From positions 62,001-126,000 of the forward strand of contig NZ_JAFGYY010000010.1 in assembly GCF_017491605.1 (NCBI RefSeq): a DNA stretch of 64,000 nt. The letters are read 5' to 3'. Under the pieces are notes generated by a model. The model searched no databases. It was not told where the DNA came from and saw nothing but the letters and a program-made list of their open reading frames with translations. How positions within the stretch are numbered: position 1 is the stretch's first letter; every line of letters begins with the position of its first letter. Position numbers and translations under genes: made by a program. Below are positions 8,510-18,620 of the stretch, one piece after another. This DNA is from Pseudomonas sp. 30_B (GTDB lineage: Bacteria > Pseudomonadota > Gammaproteobacteria > Pseudomonadales > Pseudomonadaceae).

Positions 8510-9544
8510 TCAGCGCATCAGGTTGGTCCAGACACGGTCGGCCAGGCGGATCGCGCCTTCGCCGCAGGTCTGGCTGAACACCACCTTGGTGCCTTCGGGG
8601 ATATGCAGCTCAGGCGCATCCTTCAGGCCGGCATCGAGGAAGGGTTCCACGCCCTTGATCGGGCTCTGGTGCTTGAGGAAGTTCTGGGTCATCGCCGAGT
8701 TCTCGGGCTTGCTGAGGAAGGCGATGAACTTCTTGGCGCTGTCCGGGTGCTTGGCGCCGGCCGGGATCACCAGGTTGTCCACCCAGGCGGTCACGCCTTC
8801 TTTCGGGTAGAGGTACTTCAGGCTCGGCTTCATCTCACGCGCGCGCATCGACGAGCCGCCCCAGAACATCGACATGTCGACTTCGCCCGAGGCCAGGTTC
8901 TCGCGGATCGAGCCCGCCTTGGAGCTGTAGGTCTTCACGAAGGGCTTCTGGTTCTTCAGCAGGGTCAGTACCTGCTGCATCTGCTTGGGGTCCTCGCTGC
9001 ACAGCGGGATGCCCAGGTAGAGGCTGGCGGTGTCGATCACGTCGCTGGAGGAGTCCAGCATGTTGATCTTGCCCTGCAGCTCCTTGGGCGGGGTGAACAG
9101 CACCGAGTAGCTGTCCATCGGGCCGCTGTACTTGGCGGTGTCCAGCACCACGCTGGTGGTGCCCCAGATGAAGGGCACCGAGTAGGCGCCTTCCGGGTCC
9201 CAGGTGGGCTTCTTCAGGTTGTCCACGAGGTTGGCGTAGTACGGCTGGCTGACGGGATCGAAGCGTTCCAGCAGCTTCTCCTTCACCAGGATCGGGATGA
9301 ACTGGTGCGAGGGGATGGCCACGTCGTAGCCGGTGCCGCCTTGCTTGAGCTTGGCCAGCAGGGTCTCGTTGGAGTCGTAGGAATCCACGGTCACCTTGAT
9401 GCCGGTTTCCTTCTCGAACTTCTCCAGGATCTGCGGCGTGAAGTAGCCGCTCCAGCTGACGACGTTCAGTTGTTCGGCGGCGTGCACCTGGGCCACCAGG
9501 CCCAGTGTCAGGGTGGCGCCTACAGCAGCGATCAGTTTGCTCAT
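8510..9544 (-). CDS. PotD/PotF-type periplasmic substrate-binding protein
   Basis: The 344-residue protein starts with a clear Sec signal peptide (MSKLIAAVGATLTLGLVAQVHA, cut after AHA-type residues). The polyamine-binding-protein fold is visible in LNVVSWSGYFTPQILEKFEKETG, YDVAIPSHQFIPILV and VPFIWGTTSVV. It delivers a small solute to the permeases encoded just upstream. The start at 9544 was chosen because GGAGA precedes the ATG and the signal peptide begins there. The association with malonate enzymes argues that the ligand need not be putrescine or spermidine; an amide such as malonamate or N-malonyl-amine is an open possibility. Confidence 0.9.
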   Translation of the reverse strand: MSKLIAAVGATLTLGLVAQVHAAEQLNVVSWSGYFTPQILEKFEKETGIKVTVDSYDSNETLLAKLKQGGTGYDVAIPSHQFIPILVKEKLLERFDPVSQPYYANLVDNLKKPTWDPEGAYSVPFIWGTTSVVLDTAKYSGPMDSYSVLFTPPKELQGKINMLDSSSDVIDTASLYLGIPLCSEDPKQMQQVLTLLKNQKPFVKTYSSKAGSIRENLASGEVDMSMFWGGSSMRAREMKPSLKYLYPKEGVTAWVDNLVIPAGAKHPDSAKKFIAFLSKPENSAMTQNFLKHQSPIKGVEPFLDAGLKDAPELHIPEGTKVVFSQTCGEGAIRLADRVWTNLMR

Positions 9545-9563
9545 CTTATTCTCCGGAAGTGGC

Positions 9564-10370
9564 TCAGGCTTTCTTCTTGCCAAGCAGGAAGGACAACGTT
9601 ACGAACAGCACGGAAACACCGAGGATCAGGGTCGACACCGCGTTCACATCGGGCGTCACGCCCATGCGCAGCAGGCCGAAGATGAAGATCGGCAACGTAG
9701 TGGTACCGGCCTGGGAGACCATCATCGAGATCACGAAGTTATCCAGCGAGACGATGAAGGCCAGCATCATTCCGGAGACGATCCCCGGGGTCAGCAGCGG
9801 CAGGGTGACCTTGCGGAAGGTCCGCCAGGGACCGGCATAGAGGTCGGCGGCGGCCTGTTCCAGGGACAGGTCCATGTCGTTCAGCCGGGCGCGGATCGGC
9901 AGGTAGGCAAACGGGATGCAGAACACCGTGTGGGCGATGATCAGGTTGCCGTAGCCCAGCGACAGGCCGAGGGTGGAGAACAGCGCCAGGGTGGCGACGC
10001 CGACCACGATCTCCGGCAGCACCAGCGGCAGCATGATCGCCCCCATGGACAGGCGCAGGCCCTTGAACTTGGCGCCACGCGAGGTGCCCAGCGCGGCCAG
10101 GGTGGCGATCGCGGTGGAGATCACACAGGCGCACACGGCGATCAGCAGGCTGTTGCCGGCGGCCTGGCGCAGCGCCTGGTTGGCGAAGGCGCTGCGATAC
10201 CAGTCGAGGCTGAAGCCGGTCCACACGGTGGCGGACTGGTTGGCGTTGAACGAGAGCACCACCAGCACCACGATGGGCGCATAGAGGTAGATATAGAACA
10301 GCAGGCTCAGGGCGCCGAAGCCACGGAAATCCTGCACGCCCAGACGGCGCTTGCTCAGCAGCGACAGCAT
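9564..10370 (-). CDS. ABC transporter permease (PotC-like)
   Basis: The 268-residue inner-membrane permease has six predicted hydrophobic helices and the EAA-type loop EQAAADLYAGPWRTFRKVTLP that contacts the ATPase. Two consecutive ATG codons occur at 10373 and 10370. GGAGGT lies only 2 nt from the first and 5 nt from the second, so I prefer 10370. Its start overlaps the TGA of the PotB-like gene, showing translational coupling. Confidence 0.9.
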   Translation of the reverse strand: MLSLLSKRRLGVQDFRGFGALSLLFYIYLYAPIVVLVVLSFNANQSATVWTGFSLDWYRSAFANQALRQAAGNSLLIAVCACVISTAIATLAALGTSRGAKFKGLRLSMGAIMLPLVLPEIVVGVATLALFSTLGLSLGYGNLIIAHTVFCIPFAYLPIRARLNDMDLSLEQAAADLYAGPWRTFRKVTLPLLTPGIVSGMMLAFIVSLDNFVISMMVSQAGTTTLPIFIFGLLRMGVTPDVNAVSTLILGVSVLFVTLSFLLGKKKA

Positions 10371-11293
10371 CATTCACCTCCCCGGGCAATGCGCAGGCGC
10401 TCGGCGCGCATCGCGTAGAACATCAGCACCAGCATCACCGCGGCCATCAGCACCAGCGACAGCGCCGCGCCGAAGGGCCAGTTACGGCCATCGCTGAACT
10501 GCCGGAAGATCAGGTTGCCGAGCATCATCTTGGTGCCGCCGCCGAGCAGCTCGGGGGCGATCATCGCGCCCAGGCAGGGCACGAAGGTGAGGATGGCGCC
10601 GGCCAGGATGCCCGGACGGGCGATCGGCAGGACCACCTTGCGCAGGGTGCGAATGCGCCCGGCGTAGAGGTCCTGGGCGGCTTCGAGCAGGCGCATGTCC
10701 ATCTTCTCGAGGGTTGCGTAGATCGGCAGCACCACGAAGGGCGCGTAGGTGTAGACCAGGCCCAGCAGCACGGCGCCGTCGGTGTAGAGCAGGTCCAGCG
10801 GCTGGTGGATGATGCCGAGGCTCATCAGCGTGCCGTTGATCACGCCGGTGCCACGCAGCAGCAGGATCCAGGCGTAGGTACGGATCAGCAGGTTGGCCCA
10901 GAACGGCACGGTGATCAGGAAGATCAGCAGGCCACGGCGGTGCGCCGGCTGCATCGCCAGCCATACCGCCACCGGGAAGCCCACCAGCAGGGTGATGAAG
11001 GTGGTCGCGGCGGCGATGCCGATGGAGCGCAGGGCGATCACCATGTAGGAGTCGGCGAAGGCCAGGCTGTCGTCGAGCTGGCGCTCGAACAGCAGCGAGA
11101 CGTAGGCGTCGGTGCTGAAGTGCGGATTGACGCCGCCATAGGGATTGGCCTGCATCAGCGAATAGCCGATCACGATGAAGATCGGCACGATCAGGAACAG
11201 CCCGATGGAGGCCAGCGCGGGCGATACGCCGAGGAAGCTCCTCAGCGCCTTGCGCCGCTCCAGCGCGCCGCCGGTGGTGGATATCTGGTTCAT
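10370..11293 (-). CDS. ABC transporter permease (PotB-like)
   Basis: The 307-residue permease has about six membrane helices and the cytoplasmic loop EAAQDLYAGRIRTLRKVVLP. It forms the heterodimeric channel with the PotC-like subunit. An in-frame GTG at 11299 also exists. The ATG at 11293 is preferred because GGGGGTGA sits 5 nt before it. It follows the ATPase gene closely in the order ATPase-PotB-PotC-binding protein. Confidence 0.9.
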   Translation of the reverse strand: MNQISTTGGALERRKALRSFLGVSPALASIGLFLIVPIFIVIGYSLMQANPYGGVNPHFSTDAYVSLLFERQLDDSLAFADSYMVIALRSIGIAAATTFITLLVGFPVAVWLAMQPAHRRGLLIFLITVPFWANLLIRTYAWILLLRGTGVINGTLMSLGIIHQPLDLLYTDGAVLLGLVYTYAPFVVLPIYATLEKMDMRLLEAAQDLYAGRIRTLRKVVLPIARPGILAGAILTFVPCLGAMIAPELLGGGTKMMLGNLIFRQFSDGRNWPFGAALSLVLMAAVMLVLMFYAMRAERLRIARGGE

Positions 11294-11305
11294 GCTCACC
11301 CCCGC

Positions 11306-12424
11306 TCAGTCCAGCAGGACACTGGCGCTGCCGGTTTCGAACAGCAGCCCGGCGCGTTGCCCGGCCACCAGGCGCTGACGCTGGCCGGCGCTGTTGGGCG
11401 CGCGGACCGTCAGGCGGGTGCCGTCGGCCAGGCTGACCTGGTACTGCAGGTCGGTGCCCAGGTAGATCTGCTGGGCGATGCTGCAGGGCGTGGCAGACGG
11501 GTTGTCCTCGGCCACCAGTTGCAGGCGCTCCGGGCGGATCGACAGGGTGACTTCGGCGCCGGCCTTGAGGCCCTCGCGACTGGCCGCCTGGATCAGCTGA
11601 CCACCGGGGATACGGAACTGCGCACAGTCGCCGGCGATGCTCTCGACCCGTGCCGGGAGGAAGTTGGTCTCACCGATGAAGTCGGCGACGAAGCGGTTGC
11701 GCGGATGCTCGTAGATTTCGTCCGGGCAGCCGACCTGCTGCACCTCGCCCTCGGAGAGCACGGCGATGCGGTCGGACATGGTCAGGGCTTCTTCCTGGTC
11801 ATGGGTGACGAAGATGAAGGTGATGCCGGTCTTGGACTGGATCGCCTTGAGCTCTTCGCGCATGGCCTGGCGCAGCTTGAGGTCGAGGGCGGAGAGCGGC
11901 TCGTCGAGCAGCAGCACCTTGGGGTGCGGCGCCAGGGCGCGGGCCAGGGCGACGCGCTGTTGCTGACCGCCGGAGAGCTGGGTCGGCTTGCGCTGGGCGA
12001 AGCGTTCCATCTGCACCAGGGCGAGCATCTCGCGGACGCGCTCGGCGACTTCCGCCTTGCTCATGCGCTTGCCCATCGGGTGCGATTCCAGGCCGAAGGC
12101 CAGGTTCTCGGCAATGGTCATGTGCGGGAACAGGGCGTAGTGCTGGAACACGGTGTTCACCGGACGCTCGAACGGCGGGCGGTCGGCGATGTTCTCGCCG
12201 TACAGCCGGATTTCCCCGGCGGTGGGGAACTCGAAGCCGGCGATCATCCGCAGCAGAGTGGTCTTGCCGCAGCCCGAAGGACCGAGCAGGGTGAAGAACT
12301 CGTTGTCGCGGATGTCCAGGTCGACGCATTTGAGCGCGACGGGACCGCTGGCCGGGTCGCCGTAGACCTTGCGTACGGAGCGGATCGAGACCGCCGCCGT
12401 CTGCAGGCTGTGCAGGGCATTCAT
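11306..12424 (-). CDS. ABC transporter ATP-binding protein (PotA-like)
   Basis: The 372-residue ATPase is the first gene of the minus-strand operon. It has Walker A GPSGCGKTT, the Q-loop, signature LSGGQQQR, Walker B VLLLDEPLSALD and a C-terminal TOBE regulatory domain (SIRPERLQL onward). This is full length for the PotA/spermidine-putrescine import class. GGAGG lies 7 nt before the ATG. The 228-bp divergent region shared with the LysR gene should hold the operon promoter. Confidence 0.92.
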   Translation of the reverse strand: MNALHSLQTAAVSIRSVRKVYGDPASGPVALKCVDLDIRDNEFFTLLGPSGCGKTTLLRMIAGFEFPTAGEIRLYGENIADRPPFERPVNTVFQHYALFPHMTIAENLAFGLESHPMGKRMSKAEVAERVREMLALVQMERFAQRKPTQLSGGQQQRVALARALAPHPKVLLLDEPLSALDLKLRQAMREELKAIQSKTGITFIFVTHDQEEALTMSDRIAVLSEGEVQQVGCPDEIYEHPRNRFVADFIGETNFLPARVESIAGDCAQFRIPGGQLIQAASREGLKAGAEVTLSIRPERLQLVAEDNPSATPCSIAQQIYLGTDLQYQVSLADGTRLTVRAPNSAGQRQRLVAGQRAGLLFETGSASVLLD

Positions 12425-12582
12425 GGTGAAACCTCCGCATCCTTCCCGTCCGCCGCACGCTGGCGGTCGGGGGATCTTGTAGTTGTTCTGGCAGGACTAG
12501 AGAAACGCTGGAAGCAGCGCCGGCCGTATGCTCGGCCCTGAAAATCGTGGTGCTCCTGAAGCGGATATTCGAAGAAAGGCAG

Positions 12583-12599
12583 TTGAGCGAAAAGCTCAA
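12583..12599. promoter_or_regulatory. Candidate LysR-type operator
   Basis: TTGAGC-GAAAA-GCTCAA is a perfect 6-5-6 inverted repeat in the divergent region between the ABC operon (start 12424) and the LysR gene (start 12653). LysR proteins usually bind dyads here to control the divergent operon and their own gene. The match to the T-N11-A rule is not exact, so this is a candidate only. Confidence 0.45.
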
Positions 12600-12652
12600 T
12601 TTTCTTACAGTCGGTATTAAAAAAACTAACAGCCACCACCGAGGCCATGTCC

Positions 12653-13558
12653 ATGTCGATCCAGCGCCTTCCGCCGCTCAATGCCGTCCGCGCCTTCGAG
12701 GCCGCCGCCCGGCTGGGCAGCTATGTCGCGGCCTCCCGGGACCTGCACGTCACGCAGCCGGCCATCGGCCGCCATGTGAAGCTGCTGGAGGACTGGCTGG
12801 GCGTGCAGCTGTTCGAACGCACCCCACGCGGGGTCAGCCTGACGCCGGCCGGGCAGCGCTACTACGCGAAGATATCCACAGCCCTGCAGCAGATCGCCGA
12901 CGCCGGCCACGAGCTGGCTCCCGGCGGCTCGGCGCGCTGGCTGAAGATCATGGCGGTGCCGGCCTTCACCAAGCGCTGGCTGATGTCGCGTCTGGAAACC
13001 CTGCGCCAGCAGCGGCCGGGCCTGAAGGTCGCCGTGGAGCCCAACCCCACCTTCACCGAGGTGGACGGCAAGAGCGCGGACCTGGGCATCGTCTACGGGC
13101 TGCCGGGCATCTACCCGCAATGCCACGCGACGCTGATCCGTCCGGCGGTGTTCCCGGTGTGTTCACCCTCGTACCTGGCCGAACACGGCCCGCTGAGCAG
13201 CGCCCGCGACCTGGCGCAACATGCACTGATCCACGTGGACGACGGCGAATGGTGGAACCTCTGGCTGTCCACCATCGGACTGGACCTGCGGGTGAGCCCG
13301 GAAGTGCTCTACGTCAGCAACGACCACGCGCTGTCCATGGCCGAGGCCGGCCACGGCATCGCCCTGGCCAACCTGGTGCTGGTGAAGCACCAACTCGCCG
13401 CCGGCACCTTGGTGCGGCCACTGACCGAGGAAGTGCCGCTGGAGAGCTACCAGTTGCTGCTGCCGCCGGGGCCGGTCAGTGCCGACGTGGCGTGGTTCGA
13501 GGAGTGGATTCGGGCGGCGTTGCAGGAAGAGTTTTCCAGCGGGTCTCCGTTTAACTGA
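12653..13558 (+). CDS. LysR-family transcriptional regulator (GcvA subgroup)
   Basis: The protein has 301 residues. The N-terminal winged helix-turn-helix shows LPPLNAVRAFEAAARLGSYV and AASRDLHVTQPAIGRHVK. The GcvA-like VQLFERTPRGVSLTPAGQRYY follows, and then a periplasmic-binding-like effector domain. GAGG at 12641 is 8 nt from the ATG at 12653 but only 2 nt from an earlier ATG at 12647, so I use 12653. Its divergent position makes it the likely regulator of the transporter-amidase-malonate operon; the effector would be the imported compound or malonate (inference). Confidence 0.9.
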   Translation: MSIQRLPPLNAVRAFEAAARLGSYVAASRDLHVTQPAIGRHVKLLEDWLGVQLFERTPRGVSLTPAGQRYYAKISTALQQIADAGHELAPGGSARWLKIMAVPAFTKRWLMSRLETLRQQRPGLKVAVEPNPTFTEVDGKSADLGIVYGLPGIYPQCHATLIRPAVFPVCSPSYLAEHGPLSSARDLAQHALIHVDDGEWWNLWLSTIGLDLRVSPEVLYVSNDHALSMAEAGHGIALANLVLVKHQLAAGTLVRPLTEEVPLESYQLLLPPGPVSADVAWFEEWIRAALQEEFSSGSPFN

Positions 13559-13589
13559 GTCGCGAGGCGCTACGCATCCAGGGCGTGAC

Positions 13590-13655
13590 CCTGTAGGAGC
13601 GAGCTTGCTCGCGAACAAGCCCCGCAGCGGGGGCCGGGTTCGCGAGCAAGAACTA
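13590..13655. repeat. REP doublet (REPIN-like)
   Basis: GTAGGAGCGAGCTTGCTCGC is followed by a GCCCCGCAGCGGGG core and an inverted partner, TTCGCGAGCAAG. It fills most of the 133 bp between the convergent LysR and reductase genes. Confidence 0.8.
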
Positions 13656-13691
13656 GGCGTCCCCCTCGATCCTACAAAAGCCCCCTTAGGC

Positions 13692-14660
13692 TCAGCCCCG
13701 CGGCGCGTAGGCGAACACGTCGGCGCGCATCTGATGCGGGTCCATGCCCGCCGCCACCAACGCATCCAGAGTGCCATAGACCATCGCCGGCGAACCGCTG
13801 GCGTAGACGCGCAGGCCGGAGAGGTCGGCGAAGTCTTCGCACACCGCTTCATGCAGCAGGCCACAGCGCCCCGCCCAACCGCACAGGTCGCTGACGATCT
13901 TGTGCAGGTACAGGTTGGGCACGCCCTGCCACTGCTCCCAGTGCGGCAGCTCGTAGAAGTCTTCCGGACGACGCACACCCCAGTACAGGTGCACCGGATG
14001 GCTAAAGCCGGCGGCGCGGCAGTATTCGATCAGGCTGTGCATCTGCGCCATGCCGGTGCCGGCGGCGATCAGCACCAGCGGGCCGTCGGGCAGGTCGGCC
14101 AGGTGCGCGTCGCCGAAGGGCATCTGCACACGGGCGAAACGGTCGCGCTGCAACTGCGCCAGCAGGTCGATGGCGCTGTTCTCGCGGGCCAGGATGTGCA
14201 GCTCCAGGTCGCGTCCTTCCTGCGGCGCGGAGGCCATGGAGAAGGCCGCCGGATCGCTGCCCTCGCGCTCGATCAGCAGGTACTGCCCGGCGTGATAACG
14301 CGGCGGCTTGCCGGCCGGCGCGCGCAGGCGCACCCGCCAGACGTCGCCGCCCACCGGCTCGCAGAGGGTCAGCTGGCAGGCCAGAGAGCGCACCGGCAGC
14401 TCGCCGGGGGCGAGCACGCCGTCCCAGTGCAGCACGCAGTCTTCCAGCGGCTCGGCCAGGCAGGTGAAGAGTTCGCCGTGGTCGCGCACCTCGCCATCCT
14501 GGCGCACGCGCCCCTCCACCAGCAGCGCCGCGCAGATGTGGCAGTTGCCGTTGCGGCAGCTCTGCGGGCACTCGTAGCCCAGGCGCCGCGCACCGTCGAG
14601 GATACGTTCGCCGGGCTTCAGCTCAAGCTGGGCGCCGGAGGGTTGCAAGGTCACTTTCAA
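13692..14660 (-). CDS. 2Fe-2S ferredoxin-flavin reductase (CDP-6-deoxy-glucoseen reductase-like)
   Basis: The 322-residue electron-transfer protein has an N-terminal plant-type [2Fe-2S] domain with C35, C40, C43 and C67 in the CX4CX2C...C arrangement. A ferredoxin-reductase FAD domain follows (YHAGQYLLIE, AFSMAS), then a NAD(P) domain (LVLIAAGTGMAQMHSLIEY, VYASGSPAMV). It sits beside ubiD in the same orientation, as I recall for other pseudomonads. It could supply reduced flavin for the prenylated-FMN cofactor of UbiD (inference). I chose a TTG start at 14660 with GAGA upstream; a GTG at 14654 is an alternative. Confidence 0.85.
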   Translation of the reverse strand: MKVTLQPSGAQLELKPGERILDGARRLGYECPQSCRNGNCHICAALLVEGRVRQDGEVRDHGELFTCLAEPLEDCVLHWDGVLAPGELPVRSLACQLTLCEPVGGDVWRVRLRAPAGKPPRYHAGQYLLIEREGSDPAAFSMASAPQEGRDLELHILARENSAIDLLAQLQRDRFARVQMPFGDAHLADLPDGPLVLIAAGTGMAQMHSLIEYCRAAGFSHPVHLYWGVRRPEDFYELPHWEQWQGVPNLYLHKIVSDLCGWAGRCGLLHEAVCEDFADLSGLRVYASGSPAMVYGTLDALVAAGMDPHQMRADVFAYAPRG

Positions 14661-14729
14661 GCGTTGTTCTCGTTATTTTGATTTCGTCGGAGCAACTGAC
14701 TGTCTCTTGATACTCCGTGCCAGCACTTT

Positions 14730-14848
14730 CCCCTCACCCCAACCCTCTCCCTCAGGGAGAGGGGGCTAGACCGTGCCGGCTGACACATGACTTCATCCTG
14801 CACCGAACGGTCCCCTCTCCCGCTTGCGGGAGAGGGTTAGGGTGAGGG
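14730..14848. repeat. 119-bp composite inverted-repeat element, copy 1
   Basis: The 21-bp outer arms (14731-14751 and 14828-14848) are complementary except at one position. Each arm contains CCCTCACCC and forms its own CCCTCTCCC/GGGAGAGGG hairpin. The centre includes GTGCCGGCTGAC. A second copy of the same 119-bp length lies at 57425-57543 in the reverse orientation, with the centre also conserved. This is a REPIN-like non-autonomous repeat. Confidence 0.8.
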
Positions 14849-14864
14849 CTCTTGATCTCGCCTG

Positions 14865-14887
14865 TTCGCGAGCAAGCTCGCTCCTAC
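14865..14887. repeat. REP palindrome
   Basis: TTCGCGAGCAAGCTCGCTCC plus TAC, of the family shared with 3471 and 20214. It lies directly after the 119-bp element in the ubiD-reductase gap. Confidence 0.75.
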
Positions 14888-14902
14888 AAGGTTACCTGCG
14901 CC

Positions 14903-16369
14903 TCAATCGATGCCCAGGCTCGCCCAGATTTCGTCGACGCGGCGGGTCACCGCCGGGTCCTTCTCGATCACCCTGCCCCACTCGCGGCTGGTCTCGCCCG
15001 GCCACTTGTGGGTGGCGTCCAGGCCCATCTTCGAGCCCAGGCCCGAGATCGGCGAGGCGAAGTCCAGGTAGTCGATCGGCGTGTTGTCGATCATCACCGT
15101 GTCGCGCTTGGGGTCCATGCGCGTAGTGATGGCCCAGATCACGTCATTCCAGTCGCGGGCGTTGATGTCGTCGTCGGTGACGATAACGAACTTGGTGTAC
15201 ATGAACTGTCGCAGGAACGACCACACACCCAGCATGACGCGCTTGGCGTGGCCGGGATACTGCTTCTTCATGGTCACCACCGCCATGCGGTAGGAGCAGC
15301 CCTCGGGCGGCAGGTAGAAGTCGGTGATCTCGGGGAACTGCTTCTGCAGGATCGGCACGAAGACTTCGTTCAGCGCCACGCCGAGGATCGCCGGTTCATC
15401 CGGCGGGCGGCCGGTGTAGGTGCTGTGGTAGATCGGTTTCTGCCGGCGGGTGATGCGCTCGACGGTGAACACCGGGAAGCGGTCCACCTCGTTGTAGTAG
15501 CCGGTATGGTCGCCGTACGGACCTTCGTCGGCCATCTCGCCGGGATGGATCACCCCTTCGAGGACGATTTCGGCGCTGGCCGGCACCTGCAGGTCGCTGC
15601 CGATGCACTTCACCAGCTCGGTCTTGTGCCCGCGCAGCAGGCCGGCGAAGGCGTATTCGGAGAGGGTGTCCGGCACCGGGGTCACGGCGCCGAGGATGGT
15701 CGCCGGGTCCGCGCCCAGGGCCACGGCCACCGGGTAGGGTTTGCCTGGGTGCTTCTGGCACCACTCGCGGTAGTCCAGCGCGCCGCCGCGGTGGCTGAGC
15801 CAGCGCATGATGACCTTGTTGCGGCCGATCACCTGCTGGCGATAGATGCCCAGGTTCTGCCGTTCCTTGTTCGGCCCGCGGGTGACGGTCAGGCCCCAGG
15901 TGATCAGCGGCGCAACGTCGCCGGGCCAGCAGGTCTGCACCGGCAGCTTCGACAGGTCGACGTCGTCGCCCTCCTCGATCACTTCCTGGCAGGGCGCGTC
16001 CTTGAGGACCTTGGGCGCCATGCTGATGACCTTCTTGAAGATCGGCAGCTTGGACCAGGCATCCTTCAGCCCCTTGGGCGGCTCGGGCTCCTTGAGGAAG
16101 GCCAGCAGCTTGCCAATCTCGCGCAGCTCGGAGACGTCCTCGGCGCCCATGCCCAGGGCCACGCGCTCGGGCGTGCCGAACAGGTTGCCGAGCACTGGGG
16201 TGTCATAGCCGGTGGGCTTTTCGAACAGCAGGGCCGGGCCCTTGGCGCGCAGGGTGCGGTCGCACACCTCGGTCATTTCCAGCACGGGGGAAACCGGCGC
16301 CTGGATGCGCTTGAGCTGTCCACGCTGCTCCAGGGCGGCGATGAACTCGCGCAGGTCGCGATACTGCAT
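14903..16369 (-). CDS. ubiD: 4-hydroxy-3-polyprenylbenzoate decarboxylase UbiD
   Basis: The 488-residue prenylated-FMN-dependent decarboxylase acts in ubiquinone biosynthesis. Recognisable are the start [20 protein letters not shown] and the catalytic-region sequence [15 protein letters not shown], whose Glu residues act with the cofactor. [17 protein letters not shown] comes near the C terminus. The length equals that of E. coli UbiD within a few residues. The cofactor-making UbiX is not in the window. The neighbouring flavin reductase may be functionally linked. Confidence 0.96.
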   Translation of the reverse strand: MQYRDLREFIAALEQRGQLKRIQAPVSPVLEMTEVCDRTLRAKGPALLFEKPTGYDTPVLGNLFGTPERVALGMGAEDVSELREIGKLLAFLKEPEPPKGLKDAWSKLPIFKKVISMAPKVLKDAPCQEVIEEGDDVDLSKLPVQTCWPGDVAPLITWGLTVTRGPNKERQNLGIYRQQVIGRNKVIMRWLSHRGGALDYREWCQKHPGKPYPVAVALGADPATILGAVTPVPDTLSEYAFAGLLRGHKTELVKCIGSDLQVPASAEIVLEGVIHPGEMADEGPYGDHTGYYNEVDRFPVFTVERITRRQKPIYHSTYTGRPPDEPAILGVALNEVFVPILQKQFPEITDFYLPPEGCSYRMAVVTMKKQYPGHAKRVMLGVWSFLRQFMYTKFVIVTDDDINARDWNDVIWAITTRMDPKRDTVMIDNTPIDYLDFASPISGLGSKMGLDATHKWPGETSREWGRVIEKDPAVTRRVDEIWASLGID

Positions 16370-16436
16370 GAGGAATCTCGATGCGAAGGTGAAGATGCGA
16401 CAGTTTAGCCGCTAACAACGCTTCGCAGAAACACGA

Positions 16437-16456
16437 AGGCCGGGTTTCCCCGGCCT
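16437..16456 (-). terminator. Possible weak terminator hairpin downstream of rho
   Basis: The perfect stem AGGCCGGG-TTTC-CCCGGCCT is present. The following T run on the minus strand is broken (TTCGTGTTTC), so efficiency is doubtful. It lies between rho and ubiD. Confidence 0.45.
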
Positions 16457-16477
16457 CGTTGTACTCAGAAGCACATA

Positions 16478-16589
16478 GCGTCGCTGACAAATCCGAGCGA
16501 AGCGGTTCTGGCCAGGCGCCTGGCCGCAGACAGTACATCTCGTACGGCAAGGCCAGGCAACAACGCCAGAACGGATTTGTCGGCGGCGC

Positions 16590-16590
<1 letters not shown>
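16478..16590. repeat. 113-bp inverted repeat at the 3' end of rho
   Basis: Arms at 16478-16496 and 16572-16590 (AGCGTCGCTGACAAATCCG and its near complement) pair at 17 of 19 positions. Inner segments GTTCTGGC and GCCAGAAC pair as well, and the loop contains the 16-bp palindrome GGCCAGGCGCCTGGCC. The outer arm reaches the last base of the rho stop codon. Confidence 0.6.
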
Positions 16591-17852
<1,262 letters not shown>

Positions 17853-18057
17853 AGAAGGGGACGTAAATACGCTGAAAGGGGAAAAGGGAACAAGCGTGAT
17901 GCTTGAAGAGCCGTGCCGCAGATGACGGACAGGATCGCTTGGAATTCGAATAGGAAGTGCGTCGGCGACGGCTTGCAGGGAACAACGTAAATCAACGTTG
18001 TGCGCCCGAATTTAACACCCGGGTTTCGGAGCGTCTAGGGAAAAATAGCGGTAAAAA

Positions 18058-18089
18058 GAAAAAAGCCCCGCTGATTTGCGGGGCTTTTC
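18058..18089 (-). terminator. Rho-independent terminator after trxA
   Basis: The stem AAAAGCCCCGC / GCGGGGCTTTT has an AAATCA-type loop, and on the minus strand it is followed by TTTTTCTTTTT. It lies 14 bp after the trxA stop, so trxA and rho are mostly separate transcripts. Confidence 0.9.
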
Positions 18090-18103
18090 ATGCAGGCTTC
18101 GAC

Positions 18104-18430
18104 TCAGATGTTGCTGTCGAGGAAAGCTGCCAGCTGGGACTTGGACAGTGCGCCAACCTTGGTCGCTTCGACGTTGCCGCCCTTGAACAGCATCAGGGTC
18201 GGGATACCGCGCACGCCGTACTTCGGCGGGGTGTCCTGGTTCTCGTCGATGTTCAGCTTGCAGACTTTCAGCTTGCCCTGATAGTCCTTGGCGATCTCGT
18301 CGAGTACCGGGGCGATCATCTTGCACGGGCCGCACCATTCGGCCCAATAGTCGACCAGCACGGGACCGTCGGACTTCAGTACGTCCTGCTCGAAGCTGGC
18401 ATCGGTAACATTGACGATATGTTCGCTCAT
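18104..18430 (-). CDS. trxA: Thioredoxin 1
   Basis: The 108-residue thioredoxin has the redox centre WCGPC with Cys at residues 33 and 36, the buried DYWAEW strand and the cis-proline loop RGIPTLMLF. It is a general cytoplasmic disulfide reductant. Its position next to rho and divergent from ppx is conserved in pseudomonads. Confidence 0.98.
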   Translation of the reverse strand: MSEHIVNVTDASFEQDVLKSDGPVLVDYWAEWCGPCKMIAPVLDEIAKDYQGKLKVCKLNIDENQDTPPKYGVRGIPTLMLFKGGNVEATKVGALSKSQLAAFLDSNI

Positions 18431-18620
18431 GTATTCTCTCCGTCAATCGGATGCGAAAAAGTGTCCGTCATCATATCCCGCCTCGGCCCGCACCGAAAGG
18501 CACAGCTGATTGAGTCTATCTATCGCTGATGCGGCATTCGCTGATCGGTGACACCCTCTTCATTGGCACTCCTTGCCTAAAATGGCAGGATGTCTCCTGT
18601 ATTCGTCCGGACCTTCAAAC

